From: Bacteroidales bacterium
GTDB lineage: Bacteria; Bacteroidota; Bacteroidia; Bacteroidales; WCHB1-69
Length of the DNA stretch: 7,929 nucleotides
Direction: 5' to 3'
Assembly (NCBI GenBank): GCA_031254735.1
Contig: JAIRTU010000171.1
Span: 1-7,929 of the forward strand
Of this stretch, positions 7,101 through 7,929 are shown one piece after another. Each line of letters begins with the position of its first letter. The stretch's first letter is position 1. The translations under genes and the position numbers were made by a program. The notes below the pieces were generated by a model. It did not search any database, was not told the origin of the DNA, and was given only the letters and a program-made list of their open reading frames with translations.

Positions 7101-7929
7101 CGCCCGAAAGAGCGGTGTTTTCTTCTATAACGGTATTGAAAACCACCGGAGAGTTTCCGCGATGGTAAATACCTCCGCCTGTGTGTGCGGCATTGTCGAT
7201 TATGCGAAGGTTTTTCAACAGCGGAGACGACTCCACCGTGTATACGCCTCCGCCGCACCCCTGCAAAACCGCACAGTTGTATACCGTTACCGTATCGACG
7301 CCGTTGGCGTTGCCTTGCGTTACGGTAAAACCGTCCAGACAGGCATTGCCCACATCTCCCGCCGAAACAACCACATGATAACAATTGTCGGCATGGTTGC
7401 CTGTATTCCATATATCGCCGCTCAACAGAACGGGATATATTTCCCAATCTCTGTCATCGATGCTTGTATGCACCGTATCGTTGGCGTCGGCGGGAAAACC
7501 GCCGTATATCCGTACATCTTTTGCCATTAAAAACGACCGGTCTCTGTCGTCGGCAGGCAAGACGCCGGTGTGATAAGCGGCAAGTCGGTAAAGGGGCGTA
7601 TATGTTCCCTGTGCCACCCAAATTTGTTTAATGGCGGTATCGGTGTTGGCGACAGACAATGCATCGGCAAATTCTTTGACGGCATTGTACCAACTGTTTC
7701 CTCTGCCGTTGCCTGTGGTAACGTGGGTGTTGACATAGACTATTCCCCCGGCGTCGGGAATGATGTTGAGGGGGTGTTCGTATGCGCCCAAGTCTACAAT
7801 GCCGCTTATAATACGCGGATTGCCATTCAAATCGGTTGTTATATCCGACAGATTGGGCAGGCTGTCCGAATGATAAAACGCATTGTTGCCCATGTTTCGG
7901 CACGGACTGTTATAACTCAGGCGAAAATC
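4138..7929 (-). CDS. T9SS-sorted multimodule beta-helix surface protein, 5' end missing
   Basis: The frame stays open to the right edge. The 12 codons before the first in-window ATG (7893) encode DFRLSYNSPCRN, which aligns with the inner repeats, so that ATG is not the start. At least 1263 residues are present. Numbering from that Met: the tail of module 1 (to 40, ending DLGAYEH), module 2 (51-450), module 3 (460-822), Ig/PKD-like segments (about 828-1170), then the T9SS type A sorting domain (about 1174-1251) with YPNP, LYDIQGKEL, IDISSFSRGIYLL and a basic tail. Modules 2 and 3 each open with VYVN and GNGxGNSW, carry FPADANDT and HVVVSAGD, and then four GGG-starting rungs of 25-27 residues, typical of a right-handed parallel beta-helix. 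The protein should cross the outer membrane by T9SS, be cleaved at the sorting domain and be held on the surface or released. Adhesion or glycan binding is plausible but unproven. No catalytic site of a polysaccharide lyase is evident. Confidence 0.92.
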   Translation of the reverse strand, partial: DFRLSYNSPCRNMGNNAFYHSDSLPNLSDITTDLNGNPRIISGIVDLGAYEHPLNIIPDAGGIVYVNTHVTTGNGRGNSWYNAVKEFADALSVANTDTAIKQIWVAQGTYTPLYRLAAYHTGVLPADDRDRSFLMAKDVRIYGGFPADANDTVHTSIDDRDWEIYPVLLSGDIWNTGNHADNCYHVVVSAGDVGNACLDGFTVTQGNANGVDTVTVYNCAVLQGCGGGVYTVESSPLLKNLRIIDNAAHTGGGIYHRGNSPVVFNTVIEENTALSGGGICLWQAGEAAYTNCLFLRNTSSQAGGAVYLRTNHTALYFAFTNCTFVGNGSASGNCMYYDKFGIGTFISPIFRNCILDSLSTGNLFGGYGGTAIDNIAFTHSITPYHSLGNNPQNTGNILGTDPKFLNRHTDDYRLQPSSPAVNTGNDAYYQTGQTPDISSVTVDLAGRPRFNSLSVDMGVHEHQIIIEDNNGKVYVNKHLKSGNGSGNSWANAAKELADALYAAQSNTNIEQIWVAQATYIPFNTTEDNSLGNGKRNNAFLLVKDVQLYGGFPADANDTEHNVLSSRNWKQYPVVLSGDIGVAGDSSDNCHHVVVSAGDAGNAGLDGFVIAEGNADNHQTIFVNGQIVEHTNGGGFYGYASSPFIRNTVIRNNRSERYGGGIFCNNNSNPSLSNLIIRKNRATEHGGGLAVYSSSPVLTNITLTDNVAFLFGGGMFYNSSSARIRNTVIWGNRSRYNVLDNNVSGDGAYSEIAYSHSLVGGEMLGNGIILHSDPWFIDPENSDYRLNPCSPAINVGSNAFYSPDSLPNLSDITLDLDNNPRFYNHATVDLGAYEYQGVFLPPPFVTLANDTVVCYEEAANVTFFPTGTPNWDIVYTKDNGTSFDTLKNIAASPYVLTENYTQTTSYQLQSVNNHICPEIPLWDRITITVLPRPTLDRTLTDDTLCDGQQTTPVDFTGQAHHFEWTASGNVQGLPSGVQTGNFGTYTVENQTSSLTSSLITVIPVNTQAGARCEGDTHTFAVNVSPPTKIESFTSNETVFCEGEALEMEVSASGGYLLTYQWLRNGDELNGETDAKYTVLKLTYAHNGQYRVTVTGFCGQQTGDAIDIHVKQDSILVEKWDDVIFVDNSSERYAGYQWYKNGEAIQGAVNQFYQEPGGLNGCYKVSMSLKGGGMETSCERCLDKVTKGFSIYPNPTKNTVFVALSKVPTTAIHYQLYDIQGKELQRGSFSSQEKEIDISSFSRGIYLLSLTLENQTKIIKKIVKE

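Overview
The window looks like a piece of a Bacteroidales (phylum Bacteroidota) chromosome. The main reason is a large surface protein that ends in a type IX secretion (T9SS) type A sorting domain, a signal confined to that phylum. Two candidate promoters also match the Bacteroidota -7 consensus (TAnnTTTG). All genes I can support lie on the minus strand, so the window is best read from right to left.

Right part (4138-7929): the 3' portion of a very long gene for a secreted, modular parallel beta-helix protein. The frame stays open through the right edge, so its start is missing. Visible are the tail of one helix module, two complete modules of about 410 and 370 residues, a region of Ig/PKD-like segments, and the T9SS C-terminal domain.

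Middle part (488-4052): after an 85-base gap holding a Bacteroidota-type promoter comes a compact three-gene set. It encodes an AlgI-like MBOAT O-acyltransferase, an SGNH-like membrane-anchored partner 8 bases further on, and a radical SAM/SPASM protein. The first two form the usual pair for O-acetylating an extracytoplasmic glycan. The radical SAM protein is the unusual member and its substrate cannot be read from sequence.

Left part (1-487): a mobile-element junction. Bases 1-219 encode the first 73 codons of a transposase (IS1634-like N-terminus) that runs off the left edge. Between it and the radical SAM stop codon are three stem-loops. One is a perfect 16-bp inverted repeat whose loop carries a -7-like box, an arrangement suited to shutting off transposase translation on read-through transcripts from the operon. 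The others lie inside a 162-bp block bounded by 12-bp inverted repeats that share a CCGGACA core, possibly a MITE or the remains of another element.

I see no CRISPR array, tRNA, rRNA or wholly new defence system. The observations most worth following are the transposase leader architecture, the CCGGACA-bounded block, and the A-B-A relationship of the helix modules.
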